From: Pyropia haitanensis
Lineage: Eukaryota > Rhodophyta > Bangiophyceae > Bangiales > Bangiaceae
Assembly: GCA_008729055.1 (NCBI GenBank)
Contig: SDUX01000008.1
Location: forward strand, 4,427,756 to 4,491,755
Reading direction: 5' to 3'
Length of the DNA stretch: 64,000 nt
Positions 12,273 to 23,426 of the stretch are shown piece after piece (positions within the stretch are counted from its first letter, which is position 1; every line of letters starts with the position of its first letter). A program made the translations under genes and the position numbers. The notes under the pieces were generated by a model, which was given only the letters and a program-made list of their open reading frames with translations, did not search any database and was not told the DNA's origin.

Positions 12273-13533
12273 GGCGGCGGCGGCGGGTGGCCCTCCAAGC
12301 GCCCGCGCGGGCCGAGCGGCCGCAGCTCCGCGTCGTCGGCGACCACTCCAGGCGGCCTCCCCCCCCGCCGCCGCGGCGGCGGACCCTTGCGCGGCGCTGC
12401 GCTCCCCCGTCGCGGCGGTGGCGTCGGCGCTCCGCGGTGACGCGAGCGGCGCCTGGTTTGGCCCGCGCCGCCGCCGCCGCGCGGCGGCCGCGCTCGGCGC
12501 CGCCGCGGCGGGCGCGGTGTGGGGGTCGGCCGCCGCCGCTGCCGCGGCGGGCTCGGTGTGGGCCGCGTCTGCGGCGGCCGCGGCGGGGGGGGCGCCGTTG
12601 GGGGGGGGGGGGCCGCCGGGTCCCGCCGCGGTGCGACCGACGGTGGCGGACAGGTGGCTGTTGGGGGTGGCGGCGGCGGCGGTGAATGGGCTGCTGCTGA
12701 CGCCGCTGCTGCTGCGGGTGGGGGGGCCTCTGCCGGGGTGGGCGCTGCCGCCGCCGCCGCCACTGCAGCTGCCGCCGACGGCGTGGCTGTGGGCTGGGGG
12801 GGGGCGGAACGACGCGGCGTCACGTGCCTCGGTTCCTGTCGCTCTAGGCGGGGGTGGGGGGGGGGGCGCCGCGGCAGCATCGCCGCCGGCCGCCGCCGCC
12901 GCCGCCACGGCGTCGCCCGCGTCGGCCTTGGCCCCGTCGGCGGCGGCCGGCACCGCCGCGGCCGCCGCGGCCACCGGTGGCTGGGCCCAACTCCGCCGCA
13001 GTAGCAGCGGCTCGGCCGCGGCAGCGACAGGCGTGGCGGCCGACGTGCCGCACGCGCACGGCGACCACCCGCGGTGTCACGCGCACCACCGGCGGCGGGC
13101 GGCGCGCCACCACCGGCGGTACCCGTCGCTGCAGCCGTTGCCATCGTCGTCGCGCTCGACGAGCGCGTTGTCGTCGGGCTCGTCGTCGCCGTGGCCGCTG
13201 ACCTGGTCCCGGACGGCGACGCCGTCGGCGGGGGGCGGTGGCGGCAGCGCCAGCGCCACGCGGGGCGCCACCGGGGCGGTGACAGTGACAGTTTTCCAGA
13301 CGGGGGTGGCGGGGGGCGTCGCCGCCGCCGCGACGGCGCTGCTCGACGGCCGCCGTCGGCCATCTGCGGTGGCGGCCGTCCCGCTGCCGCTGCCGCTGTT
13401 GCCGCCGCTGCCGCCTCTGCCGCCGCCGTCGACGCGGCCGCCGCCGGCCAAGCGCCGTTACCATCAGCGCCGTTACCATCAGCGGGCGGCAGCCGCCGAC
13501 GACGGTGCGCCGCCGAGGCAGCCGCCCCCTTAA
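8910..13533 (+). CDS. Hypothetical Ala/Gly-rich, partly hydrophobic protein(s) inside the element (frame-broken)
   Basis: I do not recognise this gene. Several segments look more protein-like than the low-complexity background. Around 9790-10230 there is a run with at least two hydrophobic stretches (VPSLLLLGAALGAVLPVVG and VVVGAVDLFMLVLAVLA). About 10530-11290 contains non-repetitive residues such as LREQSWYGPAAGSLLAYS and ALDIYCYDQAD. About 11690-12120 contains LRINGGRQRFAFWN and FLVGRLFADTEE. About 12650-12800 contains another hydrophobic stretch (VNGLLLTPLLLRVG). These lie in different frames separated by poly-G or GGC tracts, so introns or homopolymer length errors probably intervene. 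The start is set at an ATG at 8910. It may be one large membrane protein or several genes. Confidence 0.3.
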
Positions 13534-13566
13534 CCCCGACCCCCACCACCACCCCCCTCCCGGCCG

Positions 13567-14695
13567 GTGCGTTTCATCCGGCTTGCAACGGCGATTGCCG
13601 CGCGCGGCGACGTGCCGCCGCCGCCGCCGCCGCAGCCGTACCCCCCACGGCCACTGGCGCCCTTTCCAGCGGTGGCGGCTGCTGTCGACGCGCCCGCGTG
13701 GACGTCCGCGGTGGCGGCGGCAGTGCCGGCGGCGGCAGCGGCCGCAGCGGCGCAGCCGCCGCCGCCACCTCCGCCGGCACTGCCACTCGCTTGGGCGGTG
13801 AGGGCCACCGCCGCCGCCGCAGCGGCGGTGACGGCGACGGCGACGGCGACGGCTGCTGCGTCCGCGGCTGCGGCGGGGTGTGTCGCCGGGCCGTTGCCGC
13901 TGCCGCTGCACCTGTCGTGGCGGCCACCGCCCCCGCCGCCGCCACCGCCGCCGATACTGCCGCTGCCGTCGCGGGCGCCGCCGCCGCCACCTCCGCGGGC
14001 CCCCCCTTCCGCCACTCCCGCTGTCGTCGCTGCCGCCCCCGCCGCCATCCGTCGTGTACATGCCGGTGCCGCGGCCGGCGTGGCGGCCGCGTCAGCGGCA
14101 GCAGGTTGGTGTCCCCGCCTGCGGCGCGGCTGGAGTGGCGCCAACGTCGGCGGCGGGGGCAGCGGCGGCCGCTAGCGGCGCCGGGCCCGCGCTCGCCTCG
14201 GCGCCCGCAGCGTCTGCGCCACGCGTGGCCTTTGCGCGGGCGACGTACGCGGTGCCTGTTGAAAGGCGGGGCGCCAAGCCGCAGGCACCTGTGCCGTCGG
14301 CAGGCGGCAGCAGAAACGTCGGCGGCGACGACAGCAGCGGCGGTGGTGGCGGTGGTGGCGACGATGGTAGTGGTGGGAGTGCCGGCGTCGTCCCCAATTC
14401 GGTCGCCCCCGGTACACCTGCCGGTGTGTCCATCCAGCGGGCCGCCGCTGTACCTTCTTCTGCCGCGGCCCCCAAGCCGGCCCCCGCTGCCGCCCCACGT
14501 GCGACCGCCCCCTTCGTTGGCGTCTGTGGAGAATCGGCCGCGCCGGTGGTCCCTGCCGCCGTGGTCGTCCCGGTCGGCCCGCCTTTCCCGGGCGGCGGTC
14601 CACCGCCGCCGTCCACGCCGGGCTCGTCCGTGAGCTTTGAGGCGTCGACGCCTGGGCAGGCGCCGGGGGGAGGCGCGGGGGGCACCCGCCGGGAC

Positions 14696-14732
<37 letters not shown>

Positions 14733-15040
14733 AGCCGCCGCTTTCTGTGGCACCGCTGGGATTGGCGCAGGGCGTGACGCCTTGTCCGGCTGGCGCCGCG
14801 GCGAGGGGGCGTCACGGGCTCGGCGCGCCGCCGCCGCCGCCAACGCTTGTGTCTACATGGACGCCACCCGCCGCGGTGCCAGTGGCTGCGGCGACGGCGG
14901 CGGCGACGGCGACGGCGGCAACGACGGCGACGGCGACTGTAGCGGCGGCGGGGGGGCTCCCCCTGGCGAAAGCGGGGGCGTGGGAGACGCCGCTCCACGC
15001 GTTTTGCGCCATCGTCCTGGCCGCCGAGCGCCTGCCCTGA
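13567..15040 (+). CDS. Hypothetical Pro/Ala-rich ORF segment inside the element
   Basis: An open stretch with almost no order-forming sequence except near its 3' end, where WETPLHAFCAIVLAAERLP precedes a stop at 15040. Upstream are Pro runs and Ala/Thr runs. It could be the 3' part of the preceding gene or spurious. No domain was recognised. Confidence 0.2.
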
Positions 15041-15849
15041 GCGCGCACGTGCCGCCTGTACGGACGGAGACGATCGGAGCTTACGGAGGTGGAGGGGCAA
15101 CGGGTTGGATATGGGCATGGCGGGGGTGGGGGTAGCGGGATGCGGGTATGGGAGAGCACTTATGGGGAAGGGGGGGGAAATCAGAGCGCCATAAGGCGTG
15201 CATGACTCGACGGGTGCGCGCAGGCAGGTAGCATTGCCACTGCACTTTGTCTTGCGGGGGGGGGCCATCCAGCGCTGCCCCTACTCGGAACAGTGGAGCA
15301 CGTCCCCCCCCCCCTCCCCGCGCCTCCACCCCCCTCCCCCACGCACCGCCCCCGCCCGTGATCCGCAACGACCGCCACCATCCGCGGCACGTCCATAATC
15401 GTCGCCTGCGCCGCAACGCACGCGTCAGCAGCGCGACGGAGCGGACTGCGCCCCCCCCCCCCGGCCCACCCTCCTCCCCCCCCGGCCACCAGCGGATGGC
15501 AGCGCGGTGCCGCCCGCGGCGCCGCCCCCCCCTGCCCCCCCACGGCGCGCGCGGCGGGCCGCCCGCCGCCATCGTCGCAGCAGGGCGACGGCCGCCCGCC
15601 GCGACGTTGCCGCCGCAGTCGACGCGCCGAGGCAGGCGCCAAACGCGTCGCCGTCGCGGAGGCCGCCGACGAGCGTCACCGCGATGCCCACCGCCGCGGC
15701 CAGCGGCGGCAGGGAGCCGCCTGCCGCGGCGGCCGCGGCTACCAGCCACGCCCGCCGCGAGACGACGCCGCCCGGTCCAGCGGGCGCGCCACCGCCGCGG
15801 CGGCCGCCGCTGCGGGCAGCGCGCCAACGACGGGGCGCCGGCGGCGCCG

Positions 15850-17990
15850 CTCCGAAGGGGCAGAGCTCCACCACCGCCGCGCCTCGGCGAAGGAATCCCA
15901 CCGCCGCCGCGTAGGCGGGGTCGTGGGGGAAGATGACCAAGTCGGCTGCCGCGAACGTGACGGCTGAGTCGTTGAGCGCCTCGCGACGGAGGGTGGTGAC
16001 GGTCAGGTCCAGCGGCGCCGCCGCGGCGGCCACCGCCTTTTCCACAGCCGCCAACGGCGAGGACGCGACGAGCAGCGCGGGCGCCGCCGCCGCCGCGGCA
16101 GCGCTGGCGGCGGGCGCTGGCGGCGCAGCGGCTGCTTCCAGTGCATCCTGCAGGCCGTAGAGATTCTCGAGGTGATGCGGCCGCCGCCCGCGCGCGACGA
16201 CGGGTACTACCAGCACCACGCGCAGCCGGCACGGCGCGTGCGACCGCGGGCGGGCCAAGCGCCCCAGCGGCAGGTCCGACATGCGCACGCCGGCGGCCGC
16301 TGCTAGCTTGAGCGGCAGCGCCGGCGGCCGCGGCGACAGCTGCAGCGGCCGCCGCCACGCCAGCGCCCCCACGGGCACCCACTCGAAGTCCGTCGTGCCC
16401 GCCACCACCGACCGGTAGCAGACGAGGCCGGCCGCCAACGGGTCGCCGACAGCAAAAGGCGGCGGCGGCGGCGAGGTCGGCGGGCGCACCCGGCCTCGCC
16501 GCGGGCGCGGCGACCGCCCTCGACTCGCCCGAGGCGGCGGCCGCGACCGCCCCAACCCCGCCTTCCAGCGCGGCTAGTGCGGCGCCGCCGACGACCGGCC
16601 GCAGCGGCCGCCGCGGCAGCAGCGCACACGAGCTGCGGGCCACCCCGACACACGCGTACCGGCGGCGGCCGCCGCCCAGCTCGCCCGCCGCCGCCCGCAC
16701 GTACGCTTGCCCGCGGAAGAGGCGGTAGAGGCGGGAGGCGGTGCCGGCGGGTGCAGTCACGCCCGCCCATGCTCACGTCGCACGCAGCCGCCGACCCTCC
16801 TGACGCGGCCAGCGGGTTTCCGCCCGCCTCCGGCGCCACACGGCCGCCACCCGTCGCAGCCGTCCGCCGCGCGCCCCGACCGGTAGCCGAGGTGACCTGT
16901 CACGCCCAGCCGGTCCGCGTCGACGGCCAGCGCGGGCGCCCGGTCGTCCCGCTCCGATAGCCGGACGGGCGTGCCGGGCGGCGGCCGCGGCCAGTCGGCC
17001 GGCACGTGCGTGACGGCTGGGCCGGCGATGGCCGCCGCGGCGCCCGCGACGGCGCCGGCCACGGCGGCGCCGCCCTTGCTCGCCACCGGCCCGTCGGCGG
17101 CGGCGGTGGCCGCGCCGCCATCCGCCGCCAGCCGGGCGGCGCCATCGCCAGAGGGCGGCGGCGACGAGCGGGGGCGCCGCGCGCCCGACGACGCGCGGCG
17201 CGACCGGGCGCCGCCGCCGCCACTGCCGCTGCCAGCGGCGGTGGCGGCGGCAGCGGCGGTGGCGGCGGCGGTGGCGGCGGTGGCGGCGGCAGCGGCGGAT
17301 GACGCGGCGGCGGCGGCGGGGGCAGCAGCGCCGGCGGCAGCGTCGGCTGGCCTCTCCTCCTCCTCCCACCGCCGCTTGCCCGTCACCCCCCCCCCCGCGT
17401 CTGGCGTCGCGGCTGGCGCCACCCCCACCCCCCCCCACAGCTCGGCCGGATACAGCAACGGCTCCGGGCAATAGAGCGCGCCCGCCGCCCCCCCCCCCCC
17501 GGCGCCCCCCGCGCGCGCCCCCCCGCGTCCTCGGCCTGCACCATAATCGTCAGAAGCGTCAGCCCCCGCCGCATCGACGACTGCGCGCGCGAGTCGTACG
17601 GCCGACTCGGGCACCAGGCCGCCCAGTGGGCGACGATCACGTCCATCACCTCGACGACCGTAAAGCTCGGCGCGTCCACGGCCGTGCGGCCGCGGGCGGC
17701 GGCGGCGCACCCGCCGCCGCCACCGCCGCCGTCGCCGCCACGTCGCTGCCGTCCGAGTTGGCCAAGCTCCCAGTCTCGCTGTAGTCGTCGAGCGAGTCGG
17801 GGTCCCGGCCGCCCGCGCGGGCGGCACCACGCGCGCCACGCTCGGCCGCCGCGGCGGCGGAGCAACGGCCGCAGCGGAGGCCGTGCGCGGCGCCGCCGCT
17901 GCGGTTGCTGGCGGCGCTGCCGGTGAAGGCACTGCCGGCGGCGGCGGCGGCGGCGGCTGCGGCGGCGACGCCGTGCCGTCGGCGGTGGTG
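15850..17990 (-). CDS. Possible GT61/DUF563-like glycosyltransferase (frame-broken)
   Basis: On the minus strand, about 16450-15850 encodes a continuous segment resembling the GT61 (DUF563) C-terminal half. It has a basic stretch followed by HLENLYGLQDALEAA (compare the family pattern of an Arg-rich loop, then Asn, then a helix), then TTLRREALNDSAVTFAAAD, VIFPHDPAYAAAVGFL and AAVVELCPFGA. The family's usual Pro-His-Gly-Ala-Gly loop is degenerate here, which lowers confidence. Upstream pieces in other frames (about 17640-17500, with FTVVEVMDVIVAHWAAWCP, and about 17475-17330) look coding and may be earlier exons. Frame changes coincide with Ala/Gly repeats. If real it would be a Golgi glycosyltransferase carried as cargo by the TIR element. 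Confidence 0.4.
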
Positions 17991-17999
17991 GCCACCGCG

Positions 18000-18103
18000 G
18001 CGTGACCCGCGCGGCCGTCGTCACCGCCACCACCGGTGGGAGCGACTATCTACGGCAGCGACGGCGGGGACGGCCACAGGCGACTCCCGCCGCTGCTGCC
18101 AAG

Positions 18104-18144
<41 letters not shown>

Positions 18145-19471
18145 TGCCGCCCCCACCGCCACTGCCGCTACTGCCAGACAAGCCGGCGGGCAGGCCGCCG
18201 CCCCCTCCCCCGCCGAACGAGAGCGGCGCCGTCACAAACGACACGCCTGGCAGCGCCGGTGGGGAGAGGCAAAGGGGGACCCCGCCGCCGGGGGTGCCGG
18301 CGGCAGCGGGAGGGACAGCGTCGGAGGAGGAGGCGGACGGGGTGGCGCGGACGGGTCTGGTGACTCCATTTGCCGCTGGCAGAACCGGGCCGCCCAGGCC
18401 AACAGGGGGAGGGGGGGAACGGCGAGGTGAGGAGCGCCGCCAAATAGGGGGAGTGAGGGGCGCGGCGACCATCACGGGGGGGGGGGAAGCCATGGCAGCA
18501 GGGGGCGGGCGGCCACCACGGGGGAAGAGCCGCCGCCGTGTCCACCCATTCCGTTCCTACTCGGACGCACCGCTGCTGCCGGTCCTGACCACGCCCCAAA
18601 ATACCAACAGCGCCGTAGTCCCCTGCGCCCCCCCCACATCACGACGACTCCCGCAGCCGCAGAAGCGACGAGGCGAAAGCCACCCCCCCCCCACCTCCAT
18701 CGCTGGCATCGTCTCCGCCGGGACACCCGCCCTCGCCCAGCAGTTCCGGGCCCTCTTGGAAAGATCGAGGGCCACGACGGGAGAGAGAAGCCACGACTGG
18801 GGGGAAGGCGGCGACAACGACGCCGGGGCGGCGACGAGGGGCGGCGGCGACGCGATGGGCGTCGGCGGCGACGGGAAAGGAGGCGGCGACCAAGCGGGTC
18901 GGGGCTGCGAAGACGTGAGAGTGGCAACGACGAGCAGAAGGAAAGCGGCGACGACGGGGGGGGGGGCGGTGACGTCGGCGGCGGGGAAGGCGGCGATGAC
19001 GGGGGGGGCGGCGGTTACGACGGCGGGGCGCGGCTGCCACGACCGTGGAGGGTGGCGGCCACGACGGCGGGGGTCGGCGTTTCACCGGGACCAGGGTCGA
19101 TCTCGTTGCGTGCGCGGTCAAAGATATCGAGACTAACGCTCTCGACTCGCAGACAGTGCGGAGCAATTCAGATCTTGATTGTCGGAACATCCAAGTTCTG
19201 CCGAACATTTGACAGAAACGATGAGAAGGACTTGGTCTCCAGGTCATGCCAGGGAAACAGTTCTTTGGGAACGGGATTTCCACTGAGGGTACTGTTCCTC
19301 GGTCGTCGTCGTCCCTATTCAGCATAACAGCCCATGATCCCGTCACGAGCAGGAACATCGACAAGATCAAAGCCTGAAACGCTGCCGGGGCACTGTTCTC
19401 TGCCCCTGATTGGTCAATTACTCGAACGCGAGATCGATGGAAACTTTGATGCGCGACGAAGACCCAGCCAC
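18000..19471. other. Right part of TIR element, no gene recognised
   Basis: From 18000 to about 19080 the sequence is G/C-rich with poly-G runs and weak ORFs on both strands. From 19080 to 19471 it has ordinary base composition and a minus-strand open frame that continues into the flanking host DNA. I see no transposase motif in it. Confidence 0.5.
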
Positions 19472-19501
19472 CCGGATGTATACTTTTTGGCGGACGTGCT
19501 A
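19472..19501 (-). repeat. Right terminal inverted repeat
   Basis: Thirty bases ending GGCGGACGTGCTA, reverse complementary to 7226-7255 at 28 of 30 positions and followed by the TA duplication at 19502-19503. Confidence 0.92.
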
Positions 19502-20039
19502 TAGGAGAAGCGCCGTTCGTGGAGCAGAGCTGTAGTACAACGCAAACAACCGGTACTCGAGCGGAACGCTTCTCACAGGGGATGGGAAAACAGCTGTCGC
19601 TGAGAACAGCATTTTCAGACAACGCTTGTCGCGGTTTGCTGAGGACCGGGACCGGTCCGGGAACACGCCTATCCTGTAAAAAATCTCCCGTTGCACGCAT
19701 GGGCAGGCCGGCTGGGAGAACCAATGATGTGGGATGAATGCGGCGCTTTCGGAGCACGCTCAACGATCGAGCCTTTTCATTGGACACCAGCTGACCAACT
19801 ATGCCCGCGAGATGTTTTGTTCTGGGCGACAAGACAGAGCCAGTGCAAGAATCGTGCTCTGAGAAGCAAACTCTGACATTTTTCTTGCTGCCGACTGGGG
19901 TCGAACACAATTGCCATGCAAGCAAGAACCGTGACGATCTGCTCCGAGCCCTCTTGCACGTGGTCCCGGTTTAGCACCCACTGCGCGGCTTAGCACCCAC
20001 TGCACTGGACGTCGCCCCGCCGCGCCGCGCCGCGCAGGA

Positions 20040-20291
20040 GCTATGCGCGCTACGCGCGAGGGCCCAATACGTCGCGCGGTGGGGTGGGGCACGGCGCTGC
20101 CGCGGCGCGGCTGTGTGGGGACATCTCTACCCGGATGGCCGTACACACGTGGCGGTAGTCATCCAGCTATGCGCGCTTCGCGCGAGGGCCCAATACGTCG
20201 CGCGGTGGGGGGGGGCACGGCGCTGCCGCGGCGCGGCCGGGCGGGGACATCCCTACCCGGATGACCGGGCACACGTGGCGGTAGCCATCCA
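20040..20291 (+). repeat. Two tandem 126-bp repeats upstream of ferroxidase copy B
   Basis: Units at 20040-20165 and 20166-20291 both begin GCTATGCGCGC and end in CATCCA. They differ by scattered substitutions (GCGCTACGCG in unit 1, GCGCTTCGCG in unit 2). The same doublet with the same period lies upstream of copy D (44549-44800) but is not seen upstream of copy E. The role is unknown; the position 300-550 bp before the TATA box suggests a distal promoter element. Confidence 0.85.
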
Positions 20292-20445
20292 TTGAAGGCG
20301 CCGGCGCGGGGGCGAGGGGGTATGTGCCGGATCGGCCACGAGCTGCGTCGCCCGTCCAAGGGACACTGACAGTATGCCTCCAAGCGGCGCCGCGCCGGGT
20401 AAGACGGCGGGGGGGGGCGGGTGGGCGGTGGGGGGGTAGTGGAAC

Positions 20446-20597
20446 GAGTCCACCCCCCCGTAGCGGGGAAGGAGCCGCAGCGTGTCTCCCGCGGCGGCTG
20501 ACGCCCGCGGCACGGCAGCGGTGCTGCTCTACGATCGTCGCCGAGAGGGTAGCCCGTGGTGCACCAGGGGTGGGTCGGCAAAATAGTATAAGGAGGG
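20446..20597 (+). promoter_or_regulatory. Ferroxidase copy B core promoter
   Basis: Three blocks are shared with copies D and E: GAGTCCACCC at 20446-20455, GCAGCGGTGCTGCTCT at 20515-20530 and TATAAGGAGGG at 20587-20597. Spacings are 69 and 72 bp, and the TATA-like block lies 315 bp before the ATG. Function is inferred from conservation and position. Confidence 0.7.
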
Positions 20598-20901
20598 AAA
20601 GGGGGGCCGCTCTCGGACGGGAGGGCGCCCCCGCCTCGACAGTCTGGTGTTCGGCGAATAACCGCCCGAGGCCCCCCCCGCTTCTCGCCGCGCTAGCGGC
20701 CGCGCGCCGCCCACGCCCGTCTGGCCCGCCCCGTGGGGCATCGACGGCAGCGGCCGGTCGCCCTCTTCCCCAGCCTCCCCTGCCCTCTCCTCGGGCGCCA
20801 CTCTTGCGCCTGCCCCGTGTTCGGTAGTCTCGATCGCGACAGCAAGGCTGTTGCGCGCTCGCGGCGCTTCCCGATCCCTCCCCGCCGCCCTTTTCGTCGT
20901 C

Positions 20902-22069
20902 ATGGGCGCCTTCGGAGGCGACTGCGGCCGGCCGGCGCTGGTCCGCCCCGTAGCACGGCTGTGGCTGTGGCGGGCGGTGTCGGTGGTAGGGGTGGTGGTG
21001 GTGGTGGCTGTGGCGGCGGCGGCGGGCGTGCACCCCGTCGCCGCCGCCGCCGCCCGTGGTGGCGGCGGCCGCGGCGGCAGTGGCGGTGGCGACGGTGCCG
21101 CCCCTGCCGTGCGTCGCTACTACCTGTCGGCCGAGACGCACACCTGGGACTACACGCCGAGCGGCATCAACCGGTGCACCGGGCGGCCGTTTTCGGGCGC
21201 CCTCGAGGTGACGACAACAGTCGCGGCCCCCGGCGGGCAGGTCGGCTCGACCTACGTCAAGGCCCGCTACGTGGCCTACACGGACGCGACGTTCACCACC
21301 CGCGAGCCCGTCGACGCGCACCTCGGTGCCATCGGACCGGCCCTCTACGCCGCCGCCGGTGACGAGCTCCACGTGACGCTGCGCAACCGGCTGGATTACC
21401 CGGTTGACCTGCAGGTGGGCGGCCTGGCGGCCGTGGCAGCGGCCGACTCGGCGACCGCCGCCGCCGTCGCACCCGGCGGCACCCGCGAGTACGCCTTTGC
21501 CGTTGGCGCGGCCGCGGCGCCGCCGCCGGCGGGCCGCCGCGGCGGCCACGTGCCGTCCATGATGCACGTGTATGGGAGTGAGGTGAACGCGTCGCACACG
21601 ACGGCCGGCCTGTACGGGCCGCTGGTGGTGACGCGGCGGGAGGACGCAGATGCGGATGGCAAGCCCGCAGGTACCGTTTGGTGGGGGGGATGGGGGCGGG
21701 GGGGGCGGGCGGGGAGGGTGGCGAGGGGTGCGGAGACGGCGGCGCGAAAAGGGGGACGATTGGTGGAGGGGGGGGCGGTGCGGGGGATCCACTTCCAGAG
21801 GCCGAGTGAAGCACAGCGTCGCCGCGGGTCGTCACGGCTCTCGGATACGGGAACACCCACTGATACTCTGATCCGGCCCAATGGATCGCTATTTTGTTAT
21901 TTTTATTGTTTCCTGGTGCTGTTGGTGTGCCTGTATTTTTTTTTTTCTGAGGCGCTGCAGGCTACGCCAACGTGTTTACGTTCCTCCACACCTTCCTCGA
22001 GACGGAAAGCCCGCACTTTGGCGAAAGCATCGCCGCGGCGCCGCCCATCAGCCGGGAACCGCTGCCGCC
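20902..22069 (+). pseudogene. Multicopper ferroxidase copy B, truncated in exon 2
   Basis: Exon 1 (20902-21670) starts at the same ATG context as copies D and E. It encodes the N-terminal hydrophobic anchor and all of domain 1. After a 290-bp intron, exon 2 starts at 21961 and matches the other copies until 22069, where the homology stops within the codons for PLPP. What follows is an unrelated beta-propeller gene on the opposite strand. Domains 2-6, including all copper ligands, are missing, so no functional oxidase can be made. The remaining frame stays open into the foreign sequence to 22200. The promoter is intact, so a truncated transcript is possible. Confidence 0.88.
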
Positions 22070-23426
22070 GGCCCGGCCCGACCGGGTGGAGGTACGAGGA
22101 GAAGCCGGGGATCTTGAGCTCCCCGGTCGCGACCAGCGCCGTCGGGTCGGCCAGCGAGATGATGTACAGCGGGTGGACCTGCCGGAACGTCACCACGTAG
22201 GCGGTGTCGTCGAGGTAGCGCACCGCGTAGATGCGCTCGCCGCGGCCGAGGTCGCCCACCTTGCCAACCTGCACCAGCGGCGACGGCGCGTCGGCGGGCG
22301 CGCCGTCGGCGCGGCGGAAGGCGGTGATCTCGCTGACGCTCGTGTTGCGGGCGCGCCACCACGGCGCGCCGAGCGTCGTGGCGATGAAGAACGTGCCGTT
22401 GGCCTCGTGCATGGAAAACTGGTTGAGCACCGACCCCGCCACGACCCCCGAGCCGAGGTACGTCGCCCCAACAGTGCCGTCGTCGAGCCCAAACTGGTGG
22501 ATGGACGTGTTGAACACCGCCCCGTCGTCGACGCGCACCCGCGGGACGCGGCCGCCAAACGGCACGATGGGGAACCGCTCCCGGTAGTTGGTCGTCGTCA
22601 CGTACACCGACCCGACGGACGAGTAGACCGTGTCGCCGCCGGCAAAGACGGCCGTACCGCGGCCGAGCGACGAGGCAGGCGCGTCCGCCACGAGCGGCAG
22701 CGTCACGATCGACAGCAGGTCAAAGCCGGCAAACGCGGCCGGCCGGTACGTCTGCGCGCACGACGCGATGTAGCCGGTGGTGACGCCCCCGCGGACGCCC
22801 CTCGGCGGGGCGGTGCGGTAGCGCGGGAACCAGTCCTCCAGCACCGTCCCGCGCACGAGCGCCTTGTTGGCCGCCTCTGCCTGCGCCTCTGACAGGCCCG
22901 GCACGAAGCGGCCGGGCCGCGGCCGCACCCCCGGCCGGGTGTAGGGCAGGCTCGACGGCGGCGCCGACGCGAGCACCAGCCGCGCCACGCCGTCGACGGA
23001 CCGCGAGCTGACGTACCGCCCCTGCATGCGGGTGACCGAGACGACCTTGGGCGCCCGCGCGTTGCTCACGTCCACCGTGTAGACGATGGTGAGCTGGCCT
23101 CGGTGGGGGCCGGCCGGCCGCTTGGGGATGGCCCCCGGCGGCAGGCTCGTGCCGTCACCGCCGGCCGTGCAGTTGCACGACGGCGGCGCCTCCTCGGTCG
23201 GCGACTCGGCCGCGTCGTCGTCGTCGTCGTCGTTGCCGTCGTCCTCAACCCGCGTGGCGGGCGCGCCGCCCGCCAAGCCCGCGTCTGCCGGTGCGTCGTC
23301 GGTGGCAGGCAGTTCCTCCTCCTCCTCCTCCTCACCCTCCGCCACCCCCTCCACGTCACCAGGGGCACCCGTCACCTCCCCCACGACTCCTCCCAGAAGG
23401 CTTGATGGGCAAAGGCAGCGTCCCAT
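22070..23426 (-). pseudogene. Beta-propeller domain protein fragment (PF09826-like), C-terminus cut
   Basis: The minus-strand frame encodes a secreted-type beta-propeller protein. Recognisable pieces in order are GDTVYSSVGSVYVTTTNY, IHQFGLDDGTVGATYLGSG, VLNQFSMHEANGTFFIATT, VGDLGRGERIYAVRYLDDTA, YVVTFRQVHPLYIISLADP and GELKIPGFSSYLHPVG. The last pieces are the signature of the 'secreted protein with C-terminal beta-propeller' family. Homology ends at the YLHPV motif, exactly where ferroxidase copy B ends, so the last part of the propeller is missing. Upstream are a CNC-containing linker and a Glu/Asp-rich stretch (about 23390-23180). The true N-terminus was not found. Biochemical role is unknown. 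Confidence 0.75.

Larger units (their letters stand above)
7226..19501. mobile_element. 12.3-kb terminal-inverted-repeat element with TA target duplication
   Basis: The element is delimited by comparing two copies of the duplicated intergenic region. Sequence left of 7224 and right of 19503 is continuous at 44011-44012, where a single TA is present. Here TA flanks both ends (7224-7225 and 19502-19503). The ends are inverted repeats matching at 28 of 30 positions, with the core GCACGTCCGCCAAAAAGTAT. The interior holds GC-rich ORFs (8910-15040, +), a possible glycosyltransferase (about 15850-17990, -) and more ordinary sequence at both ends. I see no DDE transposase, integrase or reverse transcriptase. 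A TA duplication suits Tc1/mariner-like or CACTA-like chemistry, but the family is undetermined. It may be non-autonomous, or its transposase may be too diverged or frame-broken to recognise by eye. Confidence 0.9.

Noticed and set aside
19799..19925. Minus-strand ORF conserved between 18639-19925 and 43931-44434
   Set aside because: The two regions are recent duplicates, so conservation carries no information, and the C-terminal part differs because of the element insertion.
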